Assembly: GCA_965224605.1 (NCBI GenBank)
Contig: CBDCZP010000011.1
Location: 24,589 to 88,588 of the forward strand
Length of the DNA stretch: 64,000 nt
Reading direction: 5' to 3'
Source: HyVt-477 sp965224605
GTDB taxonomy: Bacteria; Pseudomonadota; Gammaproteobacteria; Thiotrichales; Thiotrichaceae
In this document: positions 19,406 to 28,433 of the stretch, in pieces
Position numbering within the stretch: position 1 is the stretch's first letter
Layout of the letters: every line of letters begins with the position of its first letter
Position numbers and translations under genes: made by a program
Notes under the pieces: model-generated
What the model was told of the DNA's origin: nothing
The model's input: the letters and a program-made list of their open reading frames with translations, nothing else
The model's database searches: none

Positions 19406-19938
19406 GTGTTGGATATCCCTTCGTTAATGATAATATTTCCAGAGAACGAGATAGTGATGATTTTAGACAGTAAACCATTGTTATCAGGATCGCAAAGGGT
19501 GAACTGCCCGTTAGATGATGTGCCAGTATTGGCAACAACAGGCTCTCCTAAAGGATTAAAGGCTACGCTTGCATCAAAGTTTGATATTTGGGACTTAAGT
19601 GTGTAATTAGTGGCACTAGGCGTATAGATGTAAATCAGCTCTTCACCAGTATCCAGATTCCCATCTTTATTAGCATCTTCAAAGATATTCCAGCCATTTT
19701 GCCAAACACTGTTACTGGTTGTAGTTGGTTTTATTGTTACTTGGATGTTGCGTCTGACAGCTTCATTTTGAGCCAGATAAAGTGCCATTTTGAAGTCGTT
19801 TGAATAGGCAGTTGTTGTGTTTTTGAGAAAGATTGTTTTTAGTGATGGCATGGCGATTGCAGTGAGAATGCCGAGAACACTGACTGTAGTTATCAGTTCA
19901 ACGAGGGTGAATCCTGATGAAGTGCCTCTGTTATTCAT
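19396..19938 (-). CDS. fimU: GspH/FimT-family minor pseudopilin (FimU-like)
   Basis: This 180-residue prepilin has a short 9-residue leader, then FTLVELITTVSVLGILTAIAMPSL with Glu5, the GspH/FimT N-terminal pattern. The C-terminal part is beta-rich, with an EDANKDGNLDTGEE loop resembling a Ca-binding site. It is the first gene of the operon fimU-pilV-pilW-pilX-pilY1, so the promoter should lie in 19939-20100. The assignment to FimU rather than FimT rests on gene order. Confidence 0.82.
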   Translation of the reverse strand: MNNRGTSSGFTLVELITTVSVLGILTAIAMPSLKTIFLKNTTTAYSNDFKMALYLAQNEAVRRNIQVTIKPTTTSNSVWQNGWNIFEDANKDGNLDTGEELIYIYTPSATNYTLKSQISNFDASVAFNPLGEPVVANTGTSSNGQFTLCDPDNNGLLSKIITISFSGNIIINEGISNTCS

Positions 19939-20129
19939 TATTATTATAAGTTATTGTGAATAGTATTATATTTATTATTAATGCTACACGTGGTCTTCAG
20001 GCACGTGTGGAAATGTTCCTCATATTTGTTCATTCTATTATAAGCCCCTTTAAAAAATAGTGCTTGCCCGTTCATCGAATAGTACGTTTCTAATATATTT
20101 AAATGTATTAGGGGAGTGTTGTTAAGGAG

Positions 20130-20298
20130 GGTGTATAGTCAGGGCTGTTCAATGCTAGCTCTTTTGTACAAAATACTATTGAATCTTCATATGATGTGTT
20201 TGTCGGATGGCGCTATCGCTTATTCGACCTACCAAAAATGCAAATTGGCTATTCATTGTATGAGAAAAATTAGCATTGAACAGCCCTGGGTGTATAGT
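20130..20298. mobile_element. MITE: 149-bp element with 18-bp inverted ends and 10-bp target duplication
   Basis: The element (20140-20288) starts CAGGGCTGTTCAATGCTA and ends with its exact reverse complement. It is flanked on both sides by GGTGTATAGT (20130-20139 and 20289-20298), a clean target-site duplication. It encodes no transposase. Inside is a REP-like segment at 20201-20233. It sits between the divergent minor-pilin operon and the cohesin-like gene and may affect either promoter. The rest of the gap 19939-20350 is AT-rich without clear features. Confidence 0.85.
20201..20233. repeat. REP-like palindromic segment
   Basis: The reverse complement of this stretch reads GGTAGGTCGAATAAGCGATA followed by GCGCCATCCGACA, a pattern common in intergenic REP-type repeats of many Proteobacteria. 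A related, imperfectly palindromic segment occurs at 57300-57371. It is carried inside the MITE at 20140-20288. Confidence 0.5.
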
Positions 20299-20350
20299 AA
20301 ATTGTTAATTGAGCAAAGTAATACCTTCTTAATCTCACCTCGGGCTACAA

Positions 20351-21253
20351 ATGAAACTATTTAAACCGTTAGTGCATCTAGGCCACCGTACTTTTTTCTC
20401 AAGCATTATGTCCGTGTTGCTACTAGCTGCTAATGATGTATCAGCAGCAACACAAACGATCACTCCATCCCAAGCATCTTATTCCGTATCCGCAGGCGAC
20501 ACCATCGAATTTGATGTACTGTATCCTGATACTAATCCAGCAGAATCCACGGGTTTTGGTCTGAATTTACATTTCGACTCGAGCAAGCTTGATTTTGTTA
20601 GTATGACGGATGTTTTTTCTATTAACATACTCGCAAGTGATTCTGCGCCTGTAATGGATAATGATGATAGCGATGGGAATGCAGAAACGGATTCCAGACT
20701 CAATGTGGCATGGGTAGATTTTGCATCAGGTCAATGGCCTGGACAAGCTAACTTGCCGGCAACACTTTATCATGTGAAATTTACTGCTAGTGAAGGCTTT
20801 ACATCCGATACTGTTATTAGCTTTACTGCCAATACAGGCTTAAATACGTTTGCGTCTATTCCTGTCACTATTGCTCTGGTGTCTGAAAACCAAGCTCCAA
20901 ACGCCAACGATGACGTTATCACTACTACTTTTGAAACAAACACAGGCGCTATTGATGTGCTAGGCAATGATACAGACCCTGATGGTGACACGTTGTTTGT
21001 GTTATCTACGACGAACCCCAGTCATGGCACTCTTTTTGTAACGGACGGAATGCCTAGTGTTTTATCATATACACCCAATACAGGTTTTAGTGGAGTAGAC
21101 ACGTTTACTTATACTATTAGTGATGGTACAACGTCTGAAAGTCTTACCGCAACGGGTACTGTGACCATCACAGTGGAAGAAGCTCCGGCCGTGACTTCTA
21201 ATACTGCTGCGCAGATTATTCCTATCATCCAGTTACTACTATTGGAAGATTAG
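20351..21253 (+). CDS. Secreted protein with cohesin-like domain and cadherin-like repeat
   Basis: This 300-residue protein has an N-terminal signal peptide (to about residue 33). Residues 35-175 resemble a cohesin: alternating beta strands with QASYSVSAGDTIEFDV at the start, GFGLNLHFDSSKLDFVSM in the middle, and late strands with LPATLYHVKFTA. A cadherin-like/VCBS-type domain follows (about 178-275: NQAPNANDDVITTTFETNTG, then TFTYTISDGT). No sortase-type anchor is visible. Cohesins bind dockerins; dockerin-like modules are encoded at 25880, 31471 and 38851. The binding role is inference. Confidence 0.7.
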   Translation: MKLFKPLVHLGHRTFFSSIMSVLLLAANDVSAATQTITPSQASYSVSAGDTIEFDVLYPDTNPAESTGFGLNLHFDSSKLDFVSMTDVFSINILASDSAPVMDNDDSDGNAETDSRLNVAWVDFASGQWPGQANLPATLYHVKFTASEGFTSDTVISFTANTGLNTFASIPVTIALVSENQAPNANDDVITTTFETNTGAIDVLGNDTDPDGDTLFVLSTTNPSHGTLFVTDGMPSVLSYTPNTGFSGVDTFTYTISDGTTSESLTATGTVTITVEEAPAVTSNTAAQIIPIIQLLLLED

Positions 21254-21257
21254 ATGG

Positions 21258-22412
21258 TTATGAGTTGCTACGTAAAACCTCTTCATTGATTAAAAACTCA
21301 AGTAACTGTTGAGTGCTACTGTCGCGCTCAAAACTCGTTATTATTTTAGTCGAATATTGATATTTCCCGCAGATATAGATAACAGCTTCTTTAACATCAA
21401 TTCCCCATTTTGAGGATTTACCGTCAATGAAAAGTGCAATATGGTCTGGATGTTCTATCCAGGCAATGCGTTTGTTTGGGGTTCGAAAATAGTCGGTGGA
21501 GTTATCTAATAACTCATCTGCTACGTATTCTTCTAGCTCATGTTGGTCACTGCTTTTAGGTGTAGTCAGATAACTACCGAGCCAGTCGGTAAAGGCATCA
21601 TTATTGCTATTAACGCCCTGTAAAAGATGCTTCTTCAGTGCTTCTATATCTTCTGTTTCTATCTTGCCGGAATGAACCTGAGTTTTTCTACCCGCATCCT
21701 TGTAACGTGCAGAAATTCTATCGTCTTGAGTTAAGCTATAAAGCCAAGATTCAAGTAATTCTTGCTGGCTAGGTGAGCGAAAACCTACGGAGTAAGTCAT
21801 GCATTCATTTTCAGCCACACCGTAATGAGCGAGATTCGGAGGCAGGTATAACATATCGCCCGCTTCAAGTGTCCATTCTTGTTGGGTATTAAATTCAGAA
21901 AGTATTTCTAGTTCAACATTTGGTAACAGCTGATCTTTATCAGCTGATGAATCCAGCATCCAGTGACGTTTGCCAGATGCCTGTATGAGAAAGACATCGT
22001 ATTCATCAATATGTGGGCCGACTGAACCGCCTTCAGGCGCATAACTAACCATAAGATCATCAATACGCCAATCCGGGATGAATCGAAAGTGATTCAGCAG
22101 TTCCAGATGTTCTGGATAATATCGCTCAAGATCATTGACCAGCAGTGTCCAATGGCTGTCCGGCAGGTCCAGAAAATGTTGCTCTTCCAGTGGCGACTGT
22201 ATCACTTGCCAAGGTGTGTTTTTCTCAAGGCCATTTTCTATAATGATTCGAGCCGGCACCTCGGTATCACAGCATAGACCTGCTAGTTCTTCGGCTGAAA
22301 AAGGCGCCGATATATCAGGGAAAGCCTGGCGAATCAGCAAAGGTTTTTGTTGCCAATATTCATCAAGAAATTGTTGATGGGTAAGGCCGCCAAGGAGAGG
22401 ATTGTTTTTCAT
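21258..22412 (-). CDS. roxA: JmjC/cupin ribosomal oxygenase (RoxA/YcfD-like)
   Basis: This is a 2-oxoglutarate/Fe(II)-dependent oxygenase of 384 residues. The metal-binding HxD is H134-I-D136 in GPHIDEYDVFLIQ, and the distal histidine is H196 in PPNLAHYG. The order JmjC core, helical dimerisation part and C-terminal winged-helix-like region, and the opening GGLTHQQFLDEYWQQKPLLIRQA, match YcfD, which hydroxylates Arg81 of ribosomal protein L16. It ends 4 bp from the convergent cohesin-like gene. Confidence 0.88.
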   Translation of the reverse strand: MKNNPLLGGLTHQQFLDEYWQQKPLLIRQAFPDISAPFSAEELAGLCCDTEVPARIIIENGLEKNTPWQVIQSPLEEQHFLDLPDSHWTLLVNDLERYYPEHLELLNHFRFIPDWRIDDLMVSYAPEGGSVGPHIDEYDVFLIQASGKRHWMLDSSADKDQLLPNVELEILSEFNTQQEWTLEAGDMLYLPPNLAHYGVAENECMTYSVGFRSPSQQELLESWLYSLTQDDRISARYKDAGRKTQVHSGKIETEDIEALKKHLLQGVNSNNDAFTDWLGSYLTTPKSSDQHELEEYVADELLDNSTDYFRTPNKRIAWIEHPDHIALFIDGKSSKWGIDVKEAVIYICGKYQYSTKIITSFERDSSTQQLLEFLINEEVLRSNS

Positions 22413-22636
22413 AATTTAACCTGCTTACCCATCAGTCTAAGCCAAGCATTAAAAAGTTACTTTTAAGTAACTCTAAGTGCCACTTTTCCGACCCTTCGAA
22501 TCTCAGGGCGCTACATAGCAGTATCATGAACACTCGTGCTGAGCTTGCCGAAGTAGGTCGAAGGATATGGAAGTTTTGCATTATTTTGCACTATGGTAAT
22601 AGGCGTAGACAAGTGAGGAATCAGGTGATTTAAGGG

Positions 22637-24004
22637 TTAAATCTTTTTAGCCTGACTAATGGCATTGCCAATATAATTTGCCGGCGTCATCATTTTTAGC
22701 TGCTGCTTGGCATCATCAGGCATATCTAGTGTGTCAATAAAAATAGCTAATGTTTCTGGTGTAATACTTTGTCCACGGGTTAATGCCTTAAGTTTTTCGT
22801 AGGGCTTTTCAATTCCATATCTGCGCATAACGGTTTGTATGGGTTCAGCTAACACTTCCCAATTTGTATCAAGCTCCATACTCATGCTGTTGGCATTGAC
22901 TTCAAGCTTGCTTATGCCTCTTTGCAGAGAACTATAAGCGATCAGGGAATGACCGAGTCCAACCCCTAATGTGCGTAGTACGGTTGAATCAGTAAGGTCT
23001 CGCTGTAATCGGGAAATCGGCAGTTTTTGTGCAAGATGTGTCATTAATACATTGGCTATGCCTAGATTCCCTTCGGCGTTTTCAAAATCAATGGGATTTA
23101 CTTTGTGCGGCATAGTTGATGAGCCGACTTCACCTTCGATAACCTTTTGCTTGAAATGACCACTAGAAATATAACTCCATATATCGCGGCTGAAATCAAT
23201 CAGGATGGTATTAAAGCGTGCAGTTGCATCAAATAACTCTGCAATATAATCATGGGGTTCAATCTGAATGGTGTAGGGATTCCATGTCAATCCCAGCGAA
23301 GTGACAAAATCACTGGCAAAGGCTTCCCAGTCAATTTCAGGATAAGCACTTATATGCGCATTATAATTACCGACCGCACCATTGATTTTGCCCATAATTG
23401 GCACGGCTGAAATTTGATCAAGCTGTCGTTGCAGACGATAGGCGACATTTGCCATTTCCTTGCCGAGTGTGCTCGGTGATGCTGGTTGTCCGTGGGTGCG
23501 TGAGAGTAGGGGGGTTTCCGCATGATCATGTGCTAGTCCACGTATTAATTCTATGATTGTTTGCATCTCAGGCACGAGTACCTGATCACGGCCTTTTTTA
23601 AGCATTAATCCATAAGACAGGTTGTTAATATCTTCCGAGGTACAGGCAAAATGAAAGAATTCTGTGACCGCATTGATTTCTTCGTTATCTTCAATCTTTT
23701 CTTTAAGAAAATACTCAACGGCTTTCACATCATGATTCGTGACCCGCTCAATATCTTTGACACGTTCAGCATCCGCCTCTGAGAACTCACTATTAATGGC
23801 GTTAAGTACACGGTTAGCGTCATCAGTGAAAGCGGGTACTTCAGGAATCTGCTCATGTTTAGCCAGCGCTTGAAGCCAGCGTAATTCCACTAATACGCGG
23901 TGATGAATAAGACCAAATTCACTAAAATAGGGGCGTAATGAGGCTGTTTTGCTGGCATATCTTCCGTCCACCGGAGACACGGCAGTCAGTGATGATAAGT
24001 TCAT
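22637..24004 (-). CDS. purB: Adenylosuccinate lyase
   Basis: PurB catalyses two fumarate-releasing steps of purine synthesis (SAICAR to AICAR, and adenylosuccinate to AMP). The protein has 455 residues, the E. coli-type length. The opening LTAVSPVDGRYASKTASLRPYFSE-like sequence and the superfamily signature GSSTMPHKVNPIDFENAEG are intact, with the catalytic His in TRTHGQPASPSTLGKE-type sequence. The flexible signature loop serine is present. Confidence 0.97.
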   Translation of the reverse strand: MNLSSLTAVSPVDGRYASKTASLRPYFSEFGLIHHRVLVELRWLQALAKHEQIPEVPAFTDDANRVLNAINSEFSEADAERVKDIERVTNHDVKAVEYFLKEKIEDNEEINAVTEFFHFACTSEDINNLSYGLMLKKGRDQVLVPEMQTIIELIRGLAHDHAETPLLSRTHGQPASPSTLGKEMANVAYRLQRQLDQISAVPIMGKINGAVGNYNAHISAYPEIDWEAFASDFVTSLGLTWNPYTIQIEPHDYIAELFDATARFNTILIDFSRDIWSYISSGHFKQKVIEGEVGSSTMPHKVNPIDFENAEGNLGIANVLMTHLAQKLPISRLQRDLTDSTVLRTLGVGLGHSLIAYSSLQRGISKLEVNANSMSMELDTNWEVLAEPIQTVMRRYGIEKPYEKLKALTRGQSITPETLAIFIDTLDMPDDAKQQLKMMTPANYIGNAISQAKKI

Positions 24005-24040
24005 GGTTTGTTCCTTTTAGCTGTACCGTTGTAGCTGTAT

Positions 24041-24604
24041 CTAGCTATGTCGATAGCCTTTTTGTTTGTTCATTTGGATAATAAATAGATGAATGATTGC
24101 CGCTATGCCGACATACAACAAGGTAGTTTGTAGATACGTAGGTAAATATTTACTAATCGTCTGCGCATATTGAAGCACGTTCATCTCTGCGATTCGGTTT
24201 GAGAATAGATAAAAACCAGCATTAGAGATGGCGAAGCAGAACACAGTACTTGTTAATATGGCAAACGCAAAATAAGCGGCACCGCGCATATCTTCACGAT
24301 AATGCTTAGCAAACCATTGACCTGCAAACCAAAGAGAAGCATAGGCGGGAATAAGGAAAGGGTAAGCGGGCGTATAGCAGTAGTTATCTCCACCTTGAAC
24401 TTTGATGACAAACAGATCAATCGCAAAAGCAGCGAGCCAAAAAACCGGGAGCCCAAGATAGCTACGTAAATAAAAGCCAACAAGAAAGAAAATAGCCCAT
24501 GATGCATCTTGAAGATGACTTAAAAGGTGGCTACGAGTCAACAACATAAAAAGTAGTAATAAACCACCGATAAGCCATTGCTGGTTGCGTGTTAGTGTCT
24601 TCAT
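24041..24604 (-). CDS. Integral membrane protein of unknown function
   Basis: This 187-residue protein has about six hydrophobic helices separated by short loops, a basic N-terminus and a basic C-terminus. I do not recognise the family. The arrangement resembles small substrate-binding membrane subunits such as ECF S-components, but no binding motif is visible, so this is only a possibility. It lies 36 bp upstream of purB on the same strand and may be co-transcribed with it. Confidence 0.6.
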   Translation of the reverse strand: MKTLTRNQQWLIGGLLLLFMLLTRSHLLSHLQDASWAIFFLVGFYLRSYLGLPVFWLAAFAIDLFVIKVQGGDNYCYTPAYPFLIPAYASLWFAGQWFAKHYREDMRGAAYFAFAILTSTVFCFAISNAGFYLFSNRIAEMNVLQYAQTISKYLPTYLQTTLLYVGIAAIIHLFIIQMNKQKGYRHS

Positions 24605-24792
24605 GGTTATTCCTTTTGAGGAGTTTCTATTGATTTAGGTTTTAAGAGCCTTAAAAGACCTTAACCATAGAAGTATAGCTGATTCCTAATCACTCCACTA
24701 CAAACAACATAAGTAGTAGAGATTGATGTTTTTACAAACTGAATGGGAATGCACGAGTTCCATTTCTATGGGTTGGCTTAGACGTAGGCATG

Positions 24793-24816
24793 ATTTTAGG
24801 GTATATTTTAGGGTAT
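24793..24816 (+). promoter_or_regulatory. Tandem 12-bp direct repeat upstream of the second cohesin-like gene
   Basis: ATTTTAGGGTAT is repeated exactly, back to back, about 30 bp before the ATG at 24846. The spacing and position suit a regulator-binding site or a duplicated -10 element; a slipped-strand duplication is equally possible. Confidence 0.35.
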
Positions 24817-24845
24817 AAAGAATACAGATAAAGGGGATTGTTATT

Positions 24846-25511
24846 ATGAATAGTTTAAAGTTTTTAAAAATAGGGCTAATCTTAACTACTCTTGGAATGC
24901 CAACCTACACATTGGCAACAACTCAAACGGTATCAACCAACCAATCAGAATACGTAGTCAATGCGGGTGATAGTTTTGATGTGTCCCTGAATTACACATC
25001 AGATAGTGATGACTTGACGGGTCTTGGCGTTAGCTTGGTATTTGATTCTGAAAAGCTTGCTTTCGAAAGTTTTTCAGCATCTTTGCAGCAAAATTTATTA
25101 GCTGCTGATGTTAGTGCTAAATCTGATCAAACTGATCTAGATAAAGAAACCTCTACCGATAGTGTCGTAACGATTGCCTGGGCTTCTGTTAGTGGTGGAT
25201 GGCCGGGTCAAACAACATCGCCATTAACCGTGGCAAGATTTAAAGCTCTGCAAAGCATTACATCGGATACCGTTATCAATATCACTGGTAATGCTGCGGG
25301 CAACAGCACGCTAGTGGCAGAACCCATAGCTGTAAGGATTGCAGCTAAAGATATTACTCAGCCTTCAAGCCAGTTAAGTGCGCAAGCCTCGTCATCATCA
25401 AGTAACGCTTCAAGTACGGGCGGTGGTGGTGTTTTAACAGGGTATTTACTTGCACTATTGCTGCTGCTGAGGATGTTCAGGGTTTTTGTCACTAATAGAG
25501 TTGCTCATTAA
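24846..25511 (+). CDS. Secreted cohesin-like protein with C-terminal surface anchor
   Basis: This 221-residue protein has a signal peptide (residues 1-24). A single cohesin-like domain (about 26-165) contains NQSEYVVNAGDSFDVSLNY, LGVSLVFDSEKLAFESFS and a late GWPGQTTSPLTVARFKA, all parallel to the cohesin-like domain at 20351. A Ser-rich linker leads to STGGGGVLTGYLLALLLLLR plus a basic tail, a GlyGly-CTERM-like sorting signal (Gly run, helix, Arg) recognised by rhombosortase. This would place the cohesin at the cell surface as a scaffold for dockerin-bearing proteins. Domain call moderate; partner inference untested. Confidence 0.72.
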   Translation: MNSLKFLKIGLILTTLGMPTYTLATTQTVSTNQSEYVVNAGDSFDVSLNYTSDSDDLTGLGVSLVFDSEKLAFESFSASLQQNLLAADVSAKSDQTDLDKETSTDSVVTIAWASVSGGWPGQTTSPLTVARFKALQSITSDTVINITGNAAGNSTLVAEPIAVRIAAKDITQPSSQLSAQASSSSSNASSTGGGGVLTGYLLALLLLLRMFRVFVTNRVAH

Positions 25512-25554
25512 GGAATCTCTGAACAAGTTTAACTTTCTGGAAGCGATGCTTTAG

Positions 25555-25720
25555 AGACTGTGCAAGTCTTCATAAAAACTCCCCTCTTTTAAAAGAGGGG
25601 CTGGGGAGATTTAAAGACCTAAAATAATACTTTTAATATCAGTATATTACATAGCTCTATAAATCCCCCTCAATCCCCCTTCACAAAGGGGAGGCTAAAT
25701 ACGAATACTTGCACAGGTCT
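25555..25720. repeat. MITE-like repeat with imperfect inverted ends and two hairpins
   Basis: AGACTGTGCAAGT at the left and ACTTGCACAGGTCT at the right are inverted copies with one extra base. Inside are two GC-rich hairpins: CCCTCTTTTAAAAGAGGG (25584-25601) and a CCCC...GGGG pair near 25665-25693. It fills half of the 368-bp gap 25512-25879; the remaining part, including the leader of the DUF1800 gene, shows only AT-rich sequence. The inverted end and adjoining bases recur at 57214. Confidence 0.6.
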
Positions 25721-25879
25721 GAGGGCTCATCTCCAATACAAAAGGACTTGATCAGATGTATACAACAGCATGAATACCAGAGTAGGACAGAATAGGGATA
25801 AATAGAGCGATATTCTGAGACCGGCTATATACAAAAACAGATGGGCATTAAATAAAATAAAAATTATTGGGGAATAATA

Positions 25880-28423
25880 ATGGGCAAAACTTTTACAGTT
25901 GTTTTGACATTAGTGTTGTTATTAACACTCAATGTTTCATCAGGGCAAGTATCTTCATCATTAGATGTTGATGGCGACAGTAATGTTAAACCACTAACGG
26001 ACGGTTTACTGAGCTTGCGATATGCGTTTAATTTTAAGGACGATACGCTGATAAACAACGCCGTTGATGAATCAACCTGTACACGTTGCACGAGTCAATT
26101 AATTGAGCCCTATATTCAGGCAAAGTCTAGTGACCAAACATTAGATATTGATGGCGATGGAACGGTAAAACCACTAACTGATTCACTGTTGTTACTTCGA
26201 TATTTATTTGGCTTTCGTGGAGAAACGTTGATCGCGGGAGCCGTTGATAATAATGCTACGCGATCTACCGCTGCTGCAATAGAAAGTTACATTGAAAATG
26301 CCATTATTACAACGGAGAGTGATGCTGATGATGATGCCGTAATCGATTCAATTGATAACTGTCCAAACACGGCTAACACCGATCAACTAAATTCAGATAC
26401 TGACTCACAGGGTAATCTTTGTGATAGTGATGATGACAATGACACTATTTCTGACGTGGATGAACTGGGTGCCGGTACAAATCCTCTCTTGGCTGATACC
26501 GACGCTGATAATGTTGACGATAATGAAGATGATTTCCCTCTTGATCCCAGTAAGGTAGCTACCGTAGAAAAAGCACATAGGCTATTAACACAAGCGACTT
26601 TTGGAGCCACTCTCGATGAGATTGATCATGTAGTGAGCATAGGCGCTAAAGTCTGGATAGATGTAGAACTGGCAAAAGGTTCTGCTTATGACAATGCGTC
26701 AGACACGCATTTGTCGCATCTGGAAAGGACTATTCAAATTGCTGTAGCGGCAGAACCCGACACTAATTGGTATAGCGCACCCGCCTTTAATCAAGGTGAG
26801 GCGGGTTTCACAGTTGATGAGTATCAAATGGCGACATGGTGGGAGAACTCCTTAGGCTTGCACCCGATAAATCAGGCGCATGGTAGTGATCAGTTAAGAC
26901 AGCGTGTTGCGTACGCACTTAGCCAATTACTAGTCTCTTCCAATACAGAACCCCCTTTAGATAGGCGAGGTGAGTCACTAGCTTTTTATTATGACTTGCT
27001 TGCTAAACATGCTTTTGGCAATTTTAGAAACTTATTAGGTGATGTCGCGCGTAGCCCGACTATGGGCATCTTCCTTTCTCATCAAGGTAATAAAAAAGCG
27101 AATGTTGTAGCTGGCACTCGTCCCGATGAGAACTTTGCACGCGAAGTTATGCAGCTCTTTAGCCTCGGTTTGTATGAGTTGAATATAGACGGATCACCTA
27201 ATCGTGATGCTAACCCTGACAGTTATCCTGATGCAGGTGAATCATTGATCCCCACATACGATCAAAAAGATATAGAAGAACTAGCCAAGGTCATGACAGG
27301 CTGGGATCTTGTTGGTAATAATCGCTATGGTAATCGATCAAATAGACAAGGCGACTATACCCAATTAATGGAATTTACCGCCTCCGAGCACGAGGATGAA
27401 ATTGCACTGGGGGGAGATGGGAATGTAACCGTGTTAGGGCAAACCTTTGCGCTAAATGCCGGTACTGATCAAAGTGGTATGGATGCAGGGCTGGATGTGC
27501 TTTTTAATCACCCTAATGTCGGTCCTTATGTGAGCCGACATTTAATCATGCGATTAGTGACTTCGAACCCATCTTCCGACTATATTGCTCGTGTGGCAAG
27601 CGTATTTAATAACAACGGTAATGGTGTCAGGGGGGATTTAAAAGCAGTCACAAAAGCGCTTTTAACCGATGAAGAGGCTCGTGGTGATGCGTATAAAACT
27701 GCATCTCATTTTGGCAAAGCTAAAGAGCTCATGCTTGCTTGGACTCAGATGCTACGAGCCTTTAATGCTCAACCTCTTGATGGGTGGAAAGGTAAAGATA
27801 AAACAACCTTGGTATCCGGGCTTTATTGGTATCGCTCGCCACAAAAGCAATTAGGGCAGGCTCCTATGCGTTCTCCTTCGGTCTTTAATTTCTATAGCCC
27901 AGACCATGTCCCTAGTGATACTTTTTTTGCTAATAACGGCCTAGTAAGTCCTGAGTTGCAGATTCAAACGGATCAAATTCTAGTCGAGTTGAACAACCGT
28001 GTTTACAGGCAGTTAGATTCTTACGAGAAAAATCGTATAACGGTTCTGGATGGAAAAACGCTCAGTGAATTTGCAGCAACAAAAAACATTTTCACTGATT
28101 CAACTATTGTTGATTTTACTCCACAGTTACAACTTTTTGAGCAAACACTCGATGGCGATACTAGTGGAGATTTTTCTAATATGGAAAATATAGACACCGA
28201 TGGTATTCGCTTTAAGTCCAAAGCGGTTGATGCACTAATTGTGCATCTCGATTTATTACTGATGGGGAATAGCCTCACCGATGAATTTAAACTAGCTATG
28301 CAACATTATCTCGCTGATTCTAATGCGACAAAGAATTCAAATGATGCCAAAGAAGCGCGTAATGTTGTTAGGGATGCAATACGTTTTATCGTTACATCCA
28401 GTAGTTACATGACCCAAAAATAG
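25880..28423 (+). CDS. DUF1800 protein with N-terminal dockerin-like pair
   Basis: This 847-residue secreted protein has a signal peptide (1-22). Residues 29-145 contain two dockerin-like modules (DVDGDSNVKPLTDGLLSLRY and DIDGDGTVKPLTDSLLLLRY). TSP3-like Asp-rich Ca repeats follow (about 150-225), then the DUF1800 domain (about 231-845: AHRLLTQATFGATLDEIDHV, and the conserved NFAREVMQLFSLGLYELN). DUF1800 genes are habitually paired with DUF1501 genes, as here, 10 bp downstream. Biochemical role unknown. GGGGAATAAT precedes the ATG as ribosome-binding site. The N-terminal position of the dockerin-like pair is unusual; the two other proteins carry it at the C-terminus. Confidence 0.85.
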   Translation: MGKTFTVVLTLVLLLTLNVSSGQVSSSLDVDGDSNVKPLTDGLLSLRYAFNFKDDTLINNAVDESTCTRCTSQLIEPYIQAKSSDQTLDIDGDGTVKPLTDSLLLLRYLFGFRGETLIAGAVDNNATRSTAAAIESYIENAIITTESDADDDAVIDSIDNCPNTANTDQLNSDTDSQGNLCDSDDDNDTISDVDELGAGTNPLLADTDADNVDDNEDDFPLDPSKVATVEKAHRLLTQATFGATLDEIDHVVSIGAKVWIDVELAKGSAYDNASDTHLSHLERTIQIAVAAEPDTNWYSAPAFNQGEAGFTVDEYQMATWWENSLGLHPINQAHGSDQLRQRVAYALSQLLVSSNTEPPLDRRGESLAFYYDLLAKHAFGNFRNLLGDVARSPTMGIFLSHQGNKKANVVAGTRPDENFAREVMQLFSLGLYELNIDGSPNRDANPDSYPDAGESLIPTYDQKDIEELAKVMTGWDLVGNNRYGNRSNRQGDYTQLMEFTASEHEDEIALGGDGNVTVLGQTFALNAGTDQSGMDAGLDVLFNHPNVGPYVSRHLIMRLVTSNPSSDYIARVASVFNNNGNGVRGDLKAVTKALLTDEEARGDAYKTASHFGKAKELMLAWTQMLRAFNAQPLDGWKGKDKTTLVSGLYWYRSPQKQLGQAPMRSPSVFNFYSPDHVPSDTFFANNGLVSPELQIQTDQILVELNNRVYRQLDSYEKNRITVLDGKTLSEFAATKNIFTDSTIVDFTPQLQLFEQTLDGDTSGDFSNMENIDTDGIRFKSKAVDALIVHLDLLLMGNSLTDEFKLAMQHYLADSNATKNSNDAKEARNVVRDAIRFIVTSSSYMTQK

Positions 28424-28433
28424 AGAGATCAAG

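Noticed and set aside
20116..20364. 82-codon frame over the MITE
   Set aside because: It spans the repeat and its duplications and overlaps the cohesin-like gene start; no coding signal.
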